Part shown: piece by piece, positions 24,868 to 31,899 of the stretch
How the letters are laid out: the number at the start of each line of letters is the position of its first letter
Position numbering within the stretch: position 1 is the first letter of the stretch
NCBI GenBank assembly: GCA_942493315.1
Contig: OW818690.1
Coordinates: 1,612,001 to 1,676,000, forward strand
Direction of reading: 5' to 3'
DNA from: UBA5429 sp942493315
GTDB lineage: Bacteria > Bacteroidota > Bacteroidia > Bacteroidales > WCHB1-69
Length of the DNA: 64,000 nucleotides
Made by a program: the position numbers and the translations under genes
The notes under the pieces: generated by a model
What the model was told of the DNA's origin: nothing
What the model saw: the letters and a program-made list of their open reading frames with translations, nothing else
The model's database searches: none

Positions 24868-25737
24868 ATGATTAAAAAAGTAGCACTTCTTTTAATATCC
24901 ACTGTTATTATATTCTCTTGTGAAAGCCAAAACAAAAGTACCGATTCCAAAGTCTCAGTACAACAAAATGTAAAACATGATAAATATGAAAAATTGACTA
25001 TTAAAGAACTTGAGGTTTTAGCCAACAAAGGGGATTCAGTTGCCGAGAATTTAATTGGAGATATTTTTTATTATGGGATTGATACCATTATCGACTATGT
25101 AAAAGCAGTTGAATGGTATCAGAAATCTGCAAACAAAGGCTATATTGATGCTCAAAATGCGTTAGCTTTTTGTTATTTGAAAGGTCGGGGAACCAGTCAA
25201 GATGTTAGAAAAGCCTTTGAAATGTATAGTTTAAATGCAGAAAAAGGGGATTCAAAGGCAATGTTTAATTTATCTTCATTTTATAAATTTGGAATTCTAG
25301 TTGATAAAAATATGGAAAAAGCGGTCTCATGGTTACAAAAATCAGCAGATAAAGGTAATCCGGAGGCTCAAAATGATTTAGCCATTCATTATTATAATGG
25401 CATTGGTGTTGAAAAAAATTACAACAAAGCTTTCCAATTATTTAAAAGTGCAAAAGAAGGTGAATTAATTCAAGCTTATGCTTCTTTGGCTTGGTGCTAT
25501 TTAAATGGTTTAGGGGTTAAAAAAAATATAAAAACAGCCCTTGAAATTTATGAAGAAGGTAGTCAAAAGGGATGTAATATATCTCAATATAACTTAGGAT
25601 ATATTTATTTTGAAGGAAAGCTTGTAGAAAGAGACTTGACAAAATCAAAATTATTAATAAAACAATCTATGGAACAAGGAAACGAACAAGCCATAAAATT
25701 TTGGAATCAACATTATAAAAATTTTAAAGTAGATTAA
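24868..25737 (+). CDS. Sel1-repeat lipoprotein
   Basis: A 289-residue lipoprotein with signal ending IIFSC. After a short Ser/Lys-rich spacer come six Sel1-like repeats of about 36 residues (KAVEWYQKSANKG, KAFEMYSLNAEKG, KAVSWLQKSADKG and so on), forming a right-handed helical solenoid for protein-protein contact. Such proteins often act in signalling or stress responses, but this one has no further domain. It sits 12 bases after the DUF5131 gene and 15 bases before an ABC operon, without an obvious terminator between them. Confidence 0.88.
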   Translation: MIKKVALLLISTVIIFSCESQNKSTDSKVSVQQNVKHDKYEKLTIKELEVLANKGDSVAENLIGDIFYYGIDTIIDYVKAVEWYQKSANKGYIDAQNALAFCYLKGRGTSQDVRKAFEMYSLNAEKGDSKAMFNLSSFYKFGILVDKNMEKAVSWLQKSADKGNPEAQNDLAIHYYNGIGVEKNYNKAFQLFKSAKEGELIQAYASLAWCYLNGLGVKKNIKTALEIYEEGSQKGCNISQYNLGYIYFEGKLVERDLTKSKLLIKQSMEQGNEQAIKFWNQHYKNFKVD

Positions 25738-25752
25738 ACTTTACAAAAAACT

Positions 25753-26601
25753 ATGATAAACATTCAGAATCTAGCATTTAGTTACACCAAAGCCCCTTTT
25801 ATTGAGGATGTGAATTTCTCCGTTCAAAAAGGTGAAATCTTCGGATTTCTGGGACCTTCAGGAGCCGGGAAAAGTACGATTCAAAAAATATTGATCGGCA
25901 TTTTACCCAATTATACCGGCAGTGTCGTGGTGAATGGAATCGAAATTCGCCACCGGACCAATCAATTTTACGAACACATTGGCGTTGACTTTGAGTATCC
26001 CAGTCTTTATGAGAAACTGACCGGAAGAGAGAATCTCCGTTTTTTCGCTTCCCTTTATTCAGGTGCTAAAAACGATATTGACACCCTGTTGAAGTCTGTT
26101 GAACTGCTGCAGGATGCCGACAAAAAAGTGTCTGAATACTCCAAAGGGATGAAAAGCAGGCTCAATTTCATTAAAAGTATGGTGCATAAACCTTCCATTT
26201 TATTTCTCGATGAACCAACCAGCGGATTGGATCCTACCAATGCACGTGTTATGAAAGACTTGATCCTGAAGGAAAAAGAGAATGGAACAACCATCATTCT
26301 GACCACACACAACATGGAGGATGCTTCTGAACTTTGTGACCAGGTGGCTTTTATTGTGAATGGTAAAATCAAAGCGATGGATTCTCCTCATAATCTAATT
26401 ATGCAAAAAGGTGCGGTTAAAGTTACTTACTCCTACACTGAAAATGGCACTGAAAAAACAAAAGAATCGCTGTTACACAACACCGCTTCCGATGAGGTTT
26501 TGCAAACATTGATACGAGAGAACCGTTTATTGACCATTCACTCTTCGGAACCTAAATTGGGGGATATATTTATCGAAATAACAGGAAGGCAATTGATATG
26601 A
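25753..26601 (+). CDS. ABC transporter ATP-binding protein
   Basis: The 282-residue ATPase of a three-gene export operon. Walker A GPSGAGKST, signature YSKGMKSRL (a degenerate LSGGQ of the type common in ABC-2 systems), Walker B ILFLDEPTSGLDPT and switch TTHNMEDASE are present. The layout with two different permeases downstream resembles the drug-efflux systems annotated as fluoroquinolone exporters in other phyla, but the substrate cannot be inferred. It overlaps the next gene by four bases (ATGA). Confidence 0.92.
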   Translation: MINIQNLAFSYTKAPFIEDVNFSVQKGEIFGFLGPSGAGKSTIQKILIGILPNYTGSVVVNGIEIRHRTNQFYEHIGVDFEYPSLYEKLTGRENLRFFASLYSGAKNDIDTLLKSVELLQDADKKVSEYSKGMKSRLNFIKSMVHKPSILFLDEPTSGLDPTNARVMKDLILKEKENGTTIILTTHNMEDASELCDQVAFIVNGKIKAMDSPHNLIMQKGAVKVTYSYTENGTEKTKESLLHNTASDEVLQTLIRENRLLTIHSSEPKLGDIFIEITGRQLI

Positions 26602-27284
26602 GGTTTTTACATTTGATCAAAGCGGAATTTTTCTTTTTATGGAAGCAGGGAATTGTTTCGCTTTATGTAATTTTTACGTTGATCTACCTTTTTTTATTAA
26701 TGCTTCTCCCTGCATCCATTAGAGAAACCGCGACGATCATCTTAGTGTTAACGGATCCCGCAGCGATGGGATTGTATTTTATGGGCGCTGTCGTTTTACT
26801 CGAAAAAAGCCAGCGGATTCATCATTCATTAGCTGTTTCACCTCTGAAAACCGGAGAATATATTGGAGCTAAAATCATTGCGTTTGTCTTACTTGGTGTA
26901 GTGGTTGGGGTTATTCTGTTTTTATACTCCGGTGCCAAAAACTTCCCGTTGATTCTTTGTGGAATCATCTTAGCATCCACGCTGTTTTCCTGTTTAGGTT
27001 TGTATTTTGCTTCGAAAGCCGGTACATTAAACCGATTCGTCATTGCCACCATTCCGGTTGAGATCGTGGTTTTTGTGCCCGCCATCCTATACTTGTTTGA
27101 TCTCATCCATTCCGATTGGTGGATTCTCAATCCCGGAGTAGCAGCGGTCAAATTGATCAGCGGAGATTCCTCCTTTTGGGTTTTCTCCATGCTATCTTTG
27201 ATTGTTTGGGCATCCGTGACCTTCTATTTTTGTCAAAAAGCAGTAGCACAGTTATTTTCAGAAATGAAAGGGGGCAAGATATGA
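26598..27284 (+). CDS. ABC-2 type permease, subunit 1
   Basis: A 228-residue protein with six predicted membrane helices and short loops (MRFLHLIKAEFFFLWKQGIV at the start, typical of ABC-2 permeases; KSQRIHHSLAVSPLKTGEYI as the cytosolic coupling segment between helices 2 and 3). It is coupled by ATGA overlaps to the ATPase before it and to the second permease after it, so all three products should form one heteromeric exporter. Confidence 0.88.
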   Translation: MRFLHLIKAEFFFLWKQGIVSLYVIFTLIYLFLLMLLPASIRETATIILVLTDPAAMGLYFMGAVVLLEKSQRIHHSLAVSPLKTGEYIGAKIIAFVLLGVVVGVILFLYSGAKNFPLILCGIILASTLFSCLGLYFASKAGTLNRFVIATIPVEIVVFVPAILYLFDLIHSDWWILNPGVAAVKLISGDSSFWVFSMLSLIVWASVTFYFCQKAVAQLFSEMKGGKI

Positions 27285-27994
27285 AAAAAAGCCTGATCGC
27301 CTTTAAGCCTTTCATACAGGAAATCATGCAAGACACCATGTTAACGGTATGTTTGCTGGTTCCCATTTTAGCCGGGAGTGTATTCAAGTTTTTGATCCCG
27401 TTTTTAGAACAGCTATTATGCAACTATCTTCATCAAGCCACCCTTTTGACTCCCTATTATTTGATTTTCGATCTGTTGCTGGCATTATTGGCACCTATGA
27501 TGTTTGCCTTTCCCGGGACGATGGTGATTTTGGGTGAGTTAGACAACAGCACCGCCAAATATCTATCTGTAACCCCATTAGGAAGAAACGGGTATATCAT
27601 GTCACGCTTAGGGATTCCCACAATCATAGCCATCTTTTACACCATGGTAGTTTTACTGATTTTCTCCTTAACCACCATAACAAACCCGATGCTCATCAGT
27701 CTATCCATTTCCAGTGGATTAATGGGACTGATCCCATCACTATTAGTAATCAGTTTTTCCCGCAATAAGGTAGAAGGAATGGCCATGAACAAGTTCGCCA
27801 GTGTCATCATGCTCGGATTATTTGTCCCCTTTTTCATTGACGGGAAAGAACAATACCTTGCCTCCTTTTTACCCAGTTTCTGGTTTGCCCAACTTGCAAT
27901 CACCCACAACTATCTCTTACTGATCCCATTAACAACAATCATGTTACTATGGATCTACCTTCTCTGGCACAAATTCGAAAAGAAAATCATGTAA
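27281..27994 (+). CDS. ABC-2 type permease, subunit 2
   Basis: A 237-residue permease started at the ATG at 27281, which overlaps the previous stop; a longer open frame beginning at 27116 lies inside the first permease gene and is rejected. It has six membrane helices, with a cytosolic LDNSTAKYLSVTPLGRNGYI segment equivalent to KSQRIHHSLAVSPL of its partner, so the two permeases are distant paralogues. Last gene of the exporter operon. Confidence 0.88.
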   Translation: MKKSLIAFKPFIQEIMQDTMLTVCLLVPILAGSVFKFLIPFLEQLLCNYLHQATLLTPYYLIFDLLLALLAPMMFAFPGTMVILGELDNSTAKYLSVTPLGRNGYIMSRLGIPTIIAIFYTMVVLLIFSLTTITNPMLISLSISSGLMGLIPSLLVISFSRNKVEGMAMNKFASVIMLGLFVPFFIDGKEQYLASFLPSFWFAQLAITHNYLLLIPLTTIMLLWIYLLWHKFEKKIM

Positions 27995-28031
27995 AAATGA
28001 GGGTAGAATAAGGGATAACCGCGATAAGGTT

Positions 28032-28143
28032 TCAGCTATCAGCTATCAGCTATCAGCTATCAGGTTTCAGCTATCAGGTTTGTCCGTTGTCCGTTGTCCG
28101 TAGTCTGTTGTCCGTAGTCTGTTGTCCGTTGTCCGTAGTCCGT
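28032..28143. repeat. Sixteen consecutive heptamers (TCAGCTA, TCAGGTT, TGTCCGT, AGTCTGT)
   Basis: Seven units of TCAGCTA or TCAGGTT (28032-28080) are followed without a gap by nine units of TGTCCGT, AGTCTGT or AGTCCGT (28081-28143). The phase is kept across the change of unit. It is the largest array of its kind in the window and opens the 770-base gap between the ABC operon and the AbiV gene. Confidence 0.92.
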
Positions 28144-28345
28144 TTTTCAGGGCGTGCCGGCTTCCCATTCCACAACCCCTCCCACGCCGTCGGCCTACGC
28201 CTACAAGTACGCAGTTGCAAAGCGTGGGCTGCCTGGTCGTTAAAGGAGCTCCCAAGGTCGCTCTTTAACTCCCGCATCCCATCGCTTTCCAACTTTGCGC
28301 GCTTTCCGTCTCCGTCCTCACGCGAACAAAACCTGCGGTTTTGTA
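28144..28345. other. GC-rich noncoding segment with hairpins
   Basis: About 200 bases that are clearly richer in G and C than anything around them (for example GGGCGTGCCGGCTTCCC and CACGCCGTCGGCCTACGCC). GTTAAAGGAGC (28239-28249) pairs imperfectly with GCTCTTTAAC (28260-28269). Open frames in it on both strands are low-complexity shadows. It is flanked on both sides by heptamer arrays, which suggests an inserted repetitive element or a structured RNA; I cannot assign it. Confidence 0.5.
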
Positions 28346-28351
28346 GTTAAT

Positions 28352-28442
28352 AGTGAATAGTGAAGAGTGAATAGTTTTGCTAATTGGCTAATATATTGCG
28401 ATTTGCAAGTCTGTGGTCCGTAGTCTGTAGTCCGTAGTCTTT
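28352..28442. repeat. Two further heptamer arrays (AGTGAAT; AGTCTGT/AGTCCGT)
   Basis: AGTGAAT, AGTGAAG, AGTGAAT at 28352-28372, then, after 35 bases, AGTCTGT, GGTCCGT, AGTCTGT, AGTCCGT, AGTCTTT at 28408-28442. The second array uses the same units as the one at 28081, on the other side of the GC-rich segment. Confidence 0.85.
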
Positions 28443-28445
28443 TTT

Positions 28446-28535
28446 TTTGCATATTAAAAAAATGTTTATATTTGCACCGTCGAAGAGATCAAAAACTACC
28501 CCAACAACACAGGCTAACAACAATCTAAAAGAACA
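28446..28535 (+). promoter_or_regulatory. Promoter TTTG-N17-TATATTTG with repeated leader
   Basis: TTTG at 28446-28449 and TATATTTG at 28467-28474 fit the Bacteroidota promoter pattern with slightly short spacing. The transcribed leader (AGAGATCAAAA, CTACCCCAACA, AGGCTAAC) closely resembles the one after 18483. It would drive the AbiV gene or the small frame at 28616. Confidence 0.55.
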
Positions 28536-28549
28536 TACAATGCCCCTAC

Positions 28550-28590
28550 GTTAGTATCACCAATTGTTACTAACAACGGTGAAGCCGTTA
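28550..28590. repeat. Palindromic pair GTTAGTA/TACTAAC with nested AACGG hairpin
   Basis: GTTAGTA (28550-28556) is complementary to TACTAAC (28568-28574); directly after it AACGG pairs with CCGTT across TGAAG. The GTTAGnn and nnCTAAC ends are reminiscent of integron attC core sites, but no second pair of core sites in attC spacing could be identified. Confidence 0.35.
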
Positions 28591-28615
28591 GAAGAAGGAA
28601 GATAAATAATATAAT

Positions 28616-28717
28616 ATGAATAACAGAAAAAATGACTTCATAAAAATAATAGACACAAAAAAATCTCCAAAAAGTGCACAATACTTTCCAAAATGGAAGA
28701 ATATGTATACTTATTGA
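28616..28717 (+). CDS. Possible 33-residue peptide
   Basis: ATG frame MNNRKNDFIKIIDTKKSPKS, ending in WKNMYTY. Basic and without recognisable motif. It precedes the AbiV gene by 43 bases and follows a good promoter, so a leader peptide is possible, but chance is equally likely. Confidence 0.2.
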   Translation: MNNRKNDFIKIIDTKKSPKSAQYFPKWKNMYTY

Positions 28718-28760
28718 GAATTTGAGTTAAACAAATAAATGAGTTACCAACAATTTAAAA

Positions 28761-29438
28761 ATGACCCCAATTACGAGACTAAAGCAATCAGAATATAGAG
28801 AAGGAGCTAAACTAGCTTTTGAGAATTTTGAGGATTTAATCAAAATCACAGATAAAGCAGCTCAGATTGGTAATTATGGAGCCGCTTCATCCCTTTGTGT
28901 ATTAGCACTTGAGGAATTATCCAAATCGGTGATACTTCAATTCAAATCGATAAATAATTTAATTCCAATAAAAAACTTAGAGAAATATTTTATAAGCCAT
29001 GAAACAAAGCAAAATGCTGGAATTGCATTGTTTGCAACACTACAATCTAAATATAAGGACAATGATGAGGTTTTAAGTGACAACAAAAACTCTAATTCTT
29101 CTTTTGCGGTCGCAATCGCAGTAATTGCACTTTTGATTATTTGGACACTTAGTAAAGAGAAAAAAGAACTTAAGAAGAATAGTAAATCTTATTTTGACTT
29201 GATTAAAGAGTCTGGCTTTTACGTTGGATATGACGAAACATCAAGACAGTGGATAAGCCCAAAATCTCAACACGACAGAGAAAGTTTTAATGCATTATTT
29301 CATTATATAAACGACTTTTCTGAGAAAGTTAAAAATTGGATTTTTAATGACAAAATAAATAGAGAGAACATAATCGACTTTTTATATTCTCTTGACGATG
29401 AAATAATTGACAAAAGGCAATTAGATAAAATGAAATGA
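28761..29438 (+). CDS. AbiV family abortive-infection protein with a membrane segment
   Basis: A 225-residue HEPN-related protein of the AbiV type, an anti-phage family first known from lactococci. The N-terminal helical core is clear: EYREGAKLAFENFEDLIKI, GNYGAASSLCVLALEELSKS, with the EE-SK motif of the family. Unusually it also has a hydrophobic stretch (SFAVAIAVIALLIIWTL, about 115-131) followed by a basic segment (KEKKELKKN), so this version is probably membrane-bound, unlike the soluble lactococcal protein. The C-terminal part (RESFNALFHYINDFSEKVKNW) is again AbiV-like. It lies just upstream of the ATP-grasp peptide locus. Confidence 0.75.
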   Translation: MTPITRLKQSEYREGAKLAFENFEDLIKITDKAAQIGNYGAASSLCVLALEELSKSVILQFKSINNLIPIKNLEKYFISHETKQNAGIALFATLQSKYKDNDEVLSDNKNSNSSFAVAIAVIALLIIWTLSKEKKELKKNSKSYFDLIKESGFYVGYDETSRQWISPKSQHDRESFNALFHYINDFSEKVKNWIFNDKINRENIIDFLYSLDDEIIDKRQLDKMK

Positions 29439-29460
29439 AAACTGTTGGTAACAAAAAATA

Positions 29461-29559
29461 TATGTCAATTGCCGTTTTCGTGCTGACAACAAGCTGTGTA
29501 GCCCACAACATCGGCGGTGCGGCTCGACAGGAAAACCGCCCGCAGTCGGCAATTGCATA
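29461..29559. repeat. Large imperfect palindrome with a bulged base
   Basis: TATGTCAATTGCCG (29461-29474) pairs with CGGCAATTGCATA (29547-29559), leaving one unpaired T. Inside it GTTTTC pairs with GAAAAC and GGCGGT pairs with ACCGCC. This GC-rich 100-base block sits between the AbiV gene and the peptide operon. A long bulged hairpin of this kind is what an integron attC site or a mobile-element end looks like, but neither is proven. Confidence 0.5.
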
Positions 29560-29605
29560 TAGTTCCGTCCCTTATAAACTATTATAAAACAAAACTATTA
29601 AAACA

Positions 29606-29809
29606 ATGAAACATATACTTTTGAACAGAGCATTTGAATACAGAAAACGAAAAGACATAAATCCTCCAAAGGACTATATATACAACTCTATTTTAGGTGC
29701 ATGGTTTAACATTTCTAGTAAATTACCATTGATTTTTGCAAAGGATTTCAACGCTCAAGGAACAAAGAAATTTGACGTTGAAACCGGCGAAGACAATAAA
29801 GGACAATAA
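29606..29809 (+). CDS. Putative graspetide-type RiPP precursor peptide 1
   Basis: A 67-residue peptide, the first of two tandem paralogues. Conserved blocks are MKHILL at the start, LGAWxN (30-35), LIFAKDF (42-48) and the C-terminal GTKK-DVETGED-KGQ (52-67). LIFAKDF recalls the helical PFFARFLE leader motif by which microviridin ATP-grasp ligases bind their precursors. The tail after it is rich in Thr, Lys, Glu and Asp, the side chains these enzymes join as esters or amides. There is no signal peptide. Position 56 is Phe here and Glu in copy 2. Assignment as a precursor is inferred from the duplication, size and the ligase gene next door. Confidence 0.7.
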   Translation: MKHILLNRAFEYRKRKDINPPKDYIYNSILGAWFNISSKLPLIFAKDFNAQGTKKFDVETGEDNKGQ

Positions 29810-29821
29810 TAAAGAATTATT

Positions 29822-30025
29822 ATGAAACACATCTTATTACAAAAAGCTCTGAAATACAAACAGAGAAAAGAAATTGAATCCCCAAAAGGTTTTTCATTTG
29901 ACAGTTTGCTTGGTGCTTGGGTCAACGACATTGATAAATCATTACTGATTTTTGCAAAAGACTTCAAAGCATTGGGAACAAAAAAAGAAGACGTTGAAAC
30001 AGGTGAAGACCAAAAAGGACAATAA
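29822..30025 (+). CDS. Putative graspetide-type RiPP precursor peptide 2
   Basis: A second 67-residue peptide 12 bases after the first and identical to it at about 42 of 67 positions, with no gaps. The variable part is the middle of the leader (residues 17-29), while LIFAKDF and the end DVETGED-KGQ are kept. Candidate core residues are Thr53, Asp57, Glu59, Thr60, Glu62, Asp63 and Lys65. Its TAA overlaps the ATG of the ATP-grasp gene by one base (TAATG), so peptide and enzyme synthesis are coupled. Homology to a named precursor family was not recognised. Confidence 0.72.
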   Translation: MKHILLQKALKYKQRKEIESPKGFSFDSLLGAWVNDIDKSLLIFAKDFKALGTKKEDVETGEDQKGQ

Positions 30026-30957
30026 TGATATTTCCTAAAGTTTTGCTAATATCAAATCGTTTTGATTTTTCCACGGACTTTATTGCCGTTGAATTAGCCT
30101 ATCAAGGCATTGACTTCATCAGAATTAATCGTGATGAATTAAAAGACTATACAATTGAATTTGACCCGATCAAACCTGAAATAAAAGCAACATATAACAA
30201 TTATTCTTTTACAATTTCAACTGAACATCTTAAATCTATCTATTACCGTGCCCCAACATTTTTAAGAGACATTTTTCAAGAAGGGATATCGGAAGAAGAA
30301 CAGTTAATTAGAACTCAATGGGCTGCTTTCGTACGTTCTTTATGCGTATTTGAAAATGTTAAATGGTTAAATAATCCGACAGACATATACAAAGCAGAGA
30401 TAAAACCATACCAATTATTTATTGCAAACAAATTAGGAATTAAAATACCAAAGACAACAGTTTCAAATGTAACTTTAAATTCCGACTTTGAATTTCAAGC
30501 ATTAAAATCAATAGACACGGCTATAGTAAGTAGTGGAGAAAACGAAGGTTTTGTTTATACTGAAATATACAAAAAGAACGAATTGGATGAAGTGAAATAC
30601 ACTTCTCCATTTTTTATACAACAAGGTTTAGTTCCTAAAACTGACATTAGAGTTACTGTTGTAGAAAACGACCTTGTCGCAATAAAGATTTCAGGCGATA
30701 AAGAAATTAATGGCGATTGGAGAAGATACAAAGACGAACTGACCTATTCTATAATTGAGTTACCCAAGGAAGTTCAAGCCTTTTGCATTAACTACACAAA
30801 AAAACTCAATTTGAATTTTGGTGCTATTGATTTGGCATTTCATAACAATGATTACTATTTCATTGAGATAAACCCAACAGGTGAATGGTCTTGGCTACAA
30901 AAAAACACAGGATATAATTTCGATAAACTTATTGTAAACTCATTGGAAAATGTCTAA
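30025..30957 (+). CDS. MvdC/MvdD-like ATP-grasp ligase (peptide maturase)
   Basis: A 310-residue cytosolic ligase. The N-terminal part has SIYYRAPTFLRD, equivalent to the YRRP motif of microviridin ligases. The ATP-grasp fold follows, with IAIKISGDKEINGDW in the nucleotide-binding region and LNFGAIDLAFHNNDYYFIEI then NPTGEWSWLQ at the end; E-x-N supplies the Mg2+ ligands and the NPxGxWxWL ending is typical of MvdC/MvdD. Such enzymes make lactone or lactam side-chain links in a precursor peptide using ATP. Only one ligase is present, whereas microviridin clusters have two. It overlaps both neighbours and is certainly in one operon with them. Confidence 0.88.
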   Translation: MIFPKVLLISNRFDFSTDFIAVELAYQGIDFIRINRDELKDYTIEFDPIKPEIKATYNNYSFTISTEHLKSIYYRAPTFLRDIFQEGISEEEQLIRTQWAAFVRSLCVFENVKWLNNPTDIYKAEIKPYQLFIANKLGIKIPKTTVSNVTLNSDFEFQALKSIDTAIVSSGENEGFVYTEIYKKNELDEVKYTSPFFIQQGLVPKTDIRVTVVENDLVAIKISGDKEINGDWRRYKDELTYSIIELPKEVQAFCINYTKKLNLNFGAIDLAFHNNDYYFIEINPTGEWSWLQKNTGYNFDKLIVNSLENV

Positions 30958-31717
30958 TATAAAAGACTTCGTATTACAGCATATTTTCCCTGGATTTTAT
31001 GCTACTCACGCAAACAAGATTGTTGCTAAAAACTATGATAAACAGTTCAACTTTGATGTTGATGTTACTACTATTACATTAGGTCAAGAAAAGGATTACA
31101 TTGAACAAGTTAAGGTTGATATAAAGGAACAACACGACAGAAAAAAAACAATTGAAGACAAAGCAAAATCTCTTCTATTTATCATTACCGTATCAATTAC
31201 AGCAATTACTTTTTCATTGACTTATCTTAAAAGTCTTGAAATAAATGTTCTACAAACTATTGCTTTAATTATTTTGGGGTTAAGTATCTTATATTTTGTT
31301 ATAGGGACAATAAGGGCATTACAAACATTAAACATTAGAAAATTTCATATTATTCAAACTGTGATAGAAATAACAGATGACAACTTCAAATTGACTGCAA
31401 AAAAAGCAGATACAGATTTTCTTAAAGAATTAATCAAAGGTAAACAACAAAACGATTTAATCAATATTCAATTATCAAATTACGCATATGCTTCATTTAC
31501 CTTAATCAGAAATGGTATTATTTTATTTGTCTGTTTTTTTATTATGACAATTTTCGTTAATTACTTTTCTAAACTAAATAAAGCCAAAGACACATACCCA
31601 ATCAATAAGGAAATCCAAATGAAAATAAACGACTCTATTAATTTAAAAATTCCTTACACTTTTGAGTTAAAGTACAACATACAAAATTTAGAAATTGACA
31701 ATAAAGAAAAGGAATAA
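30950..31717 (+). CDS. Membrane protein of the ATP-grasp peptide operon
   Basis: A 255-residue protein that starts inside the end of the ligase gene (8-base overlap). Residues 1-75 are polar with a helical stretch (EKDYIEQVKVDIKEQHDRKK). Two adjacent transmembrane helices lie at about 76-95 and 100-122 (LLFIITVSITAITFSLTYL; TIALIILGLSILYFVIGTI). A cytosolic segment is followed by a third helix near 187-205 (GIILFVCFFIMTIFVNYF) and an external Lys/Asn-rich tail. It is not an ABC transporter, protease or known exporter. Possible roles are immunity, export or the membrane-acting effector of the system. I do not recognise the family. Confidence 0.7.
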   Translation: MSNIKDFVLQHIFPGFYATHANKIVAKNYDKQFNFDVDVTTITLGQEKDYIEQVKVDIKEQHDRKKTIEDKAKSLLFIITVSITAITFSLTYLKSLEINVLQTIALIILGLSILYFVIGTIRALQTLNIRKFHIIQTVIEITDDNFKLTAKKADTDFLKELIKGKQQNDLINIQLSNYAYASFTLIRNGIILFVCFFIMTIFVNYFSKLNKAKDTYPINKEIQMKINDSINLKIPYTFELKYNIQNLEIDNKEKE

Positions 31718-31899
31718 CAACTACTAACAAGTGGTAATTAATGTTGATGATTAATTGTTTATGCAATGTATTTGCCCCAAATCAGTATTTGTGTCAGCAG
31801 ATAGTTACGTAACCCGGAATCCCCAACGATTTCATACCGCCAAACAAAAAAGGCTAAGCTAAAACGACACCTAACGATTAACAATTAAAATATAAGACA

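Noticed and set aside
27116..27280. Longer N-terminus for the second ABC permease of the 25.7-kb operon
   Set aside because: The extension is inside the first permease gene in another frame; the ATGA-coupled ATG at 27281 gives a normal ABC-2 permease.
28067..28350. Frames of 60-90 codons across the heptamer arrays and the GC-rich block
   Set aside because: They translate the tandem repeats themselves and have no resemblance to proteins; alternative phases and strands are equally open.
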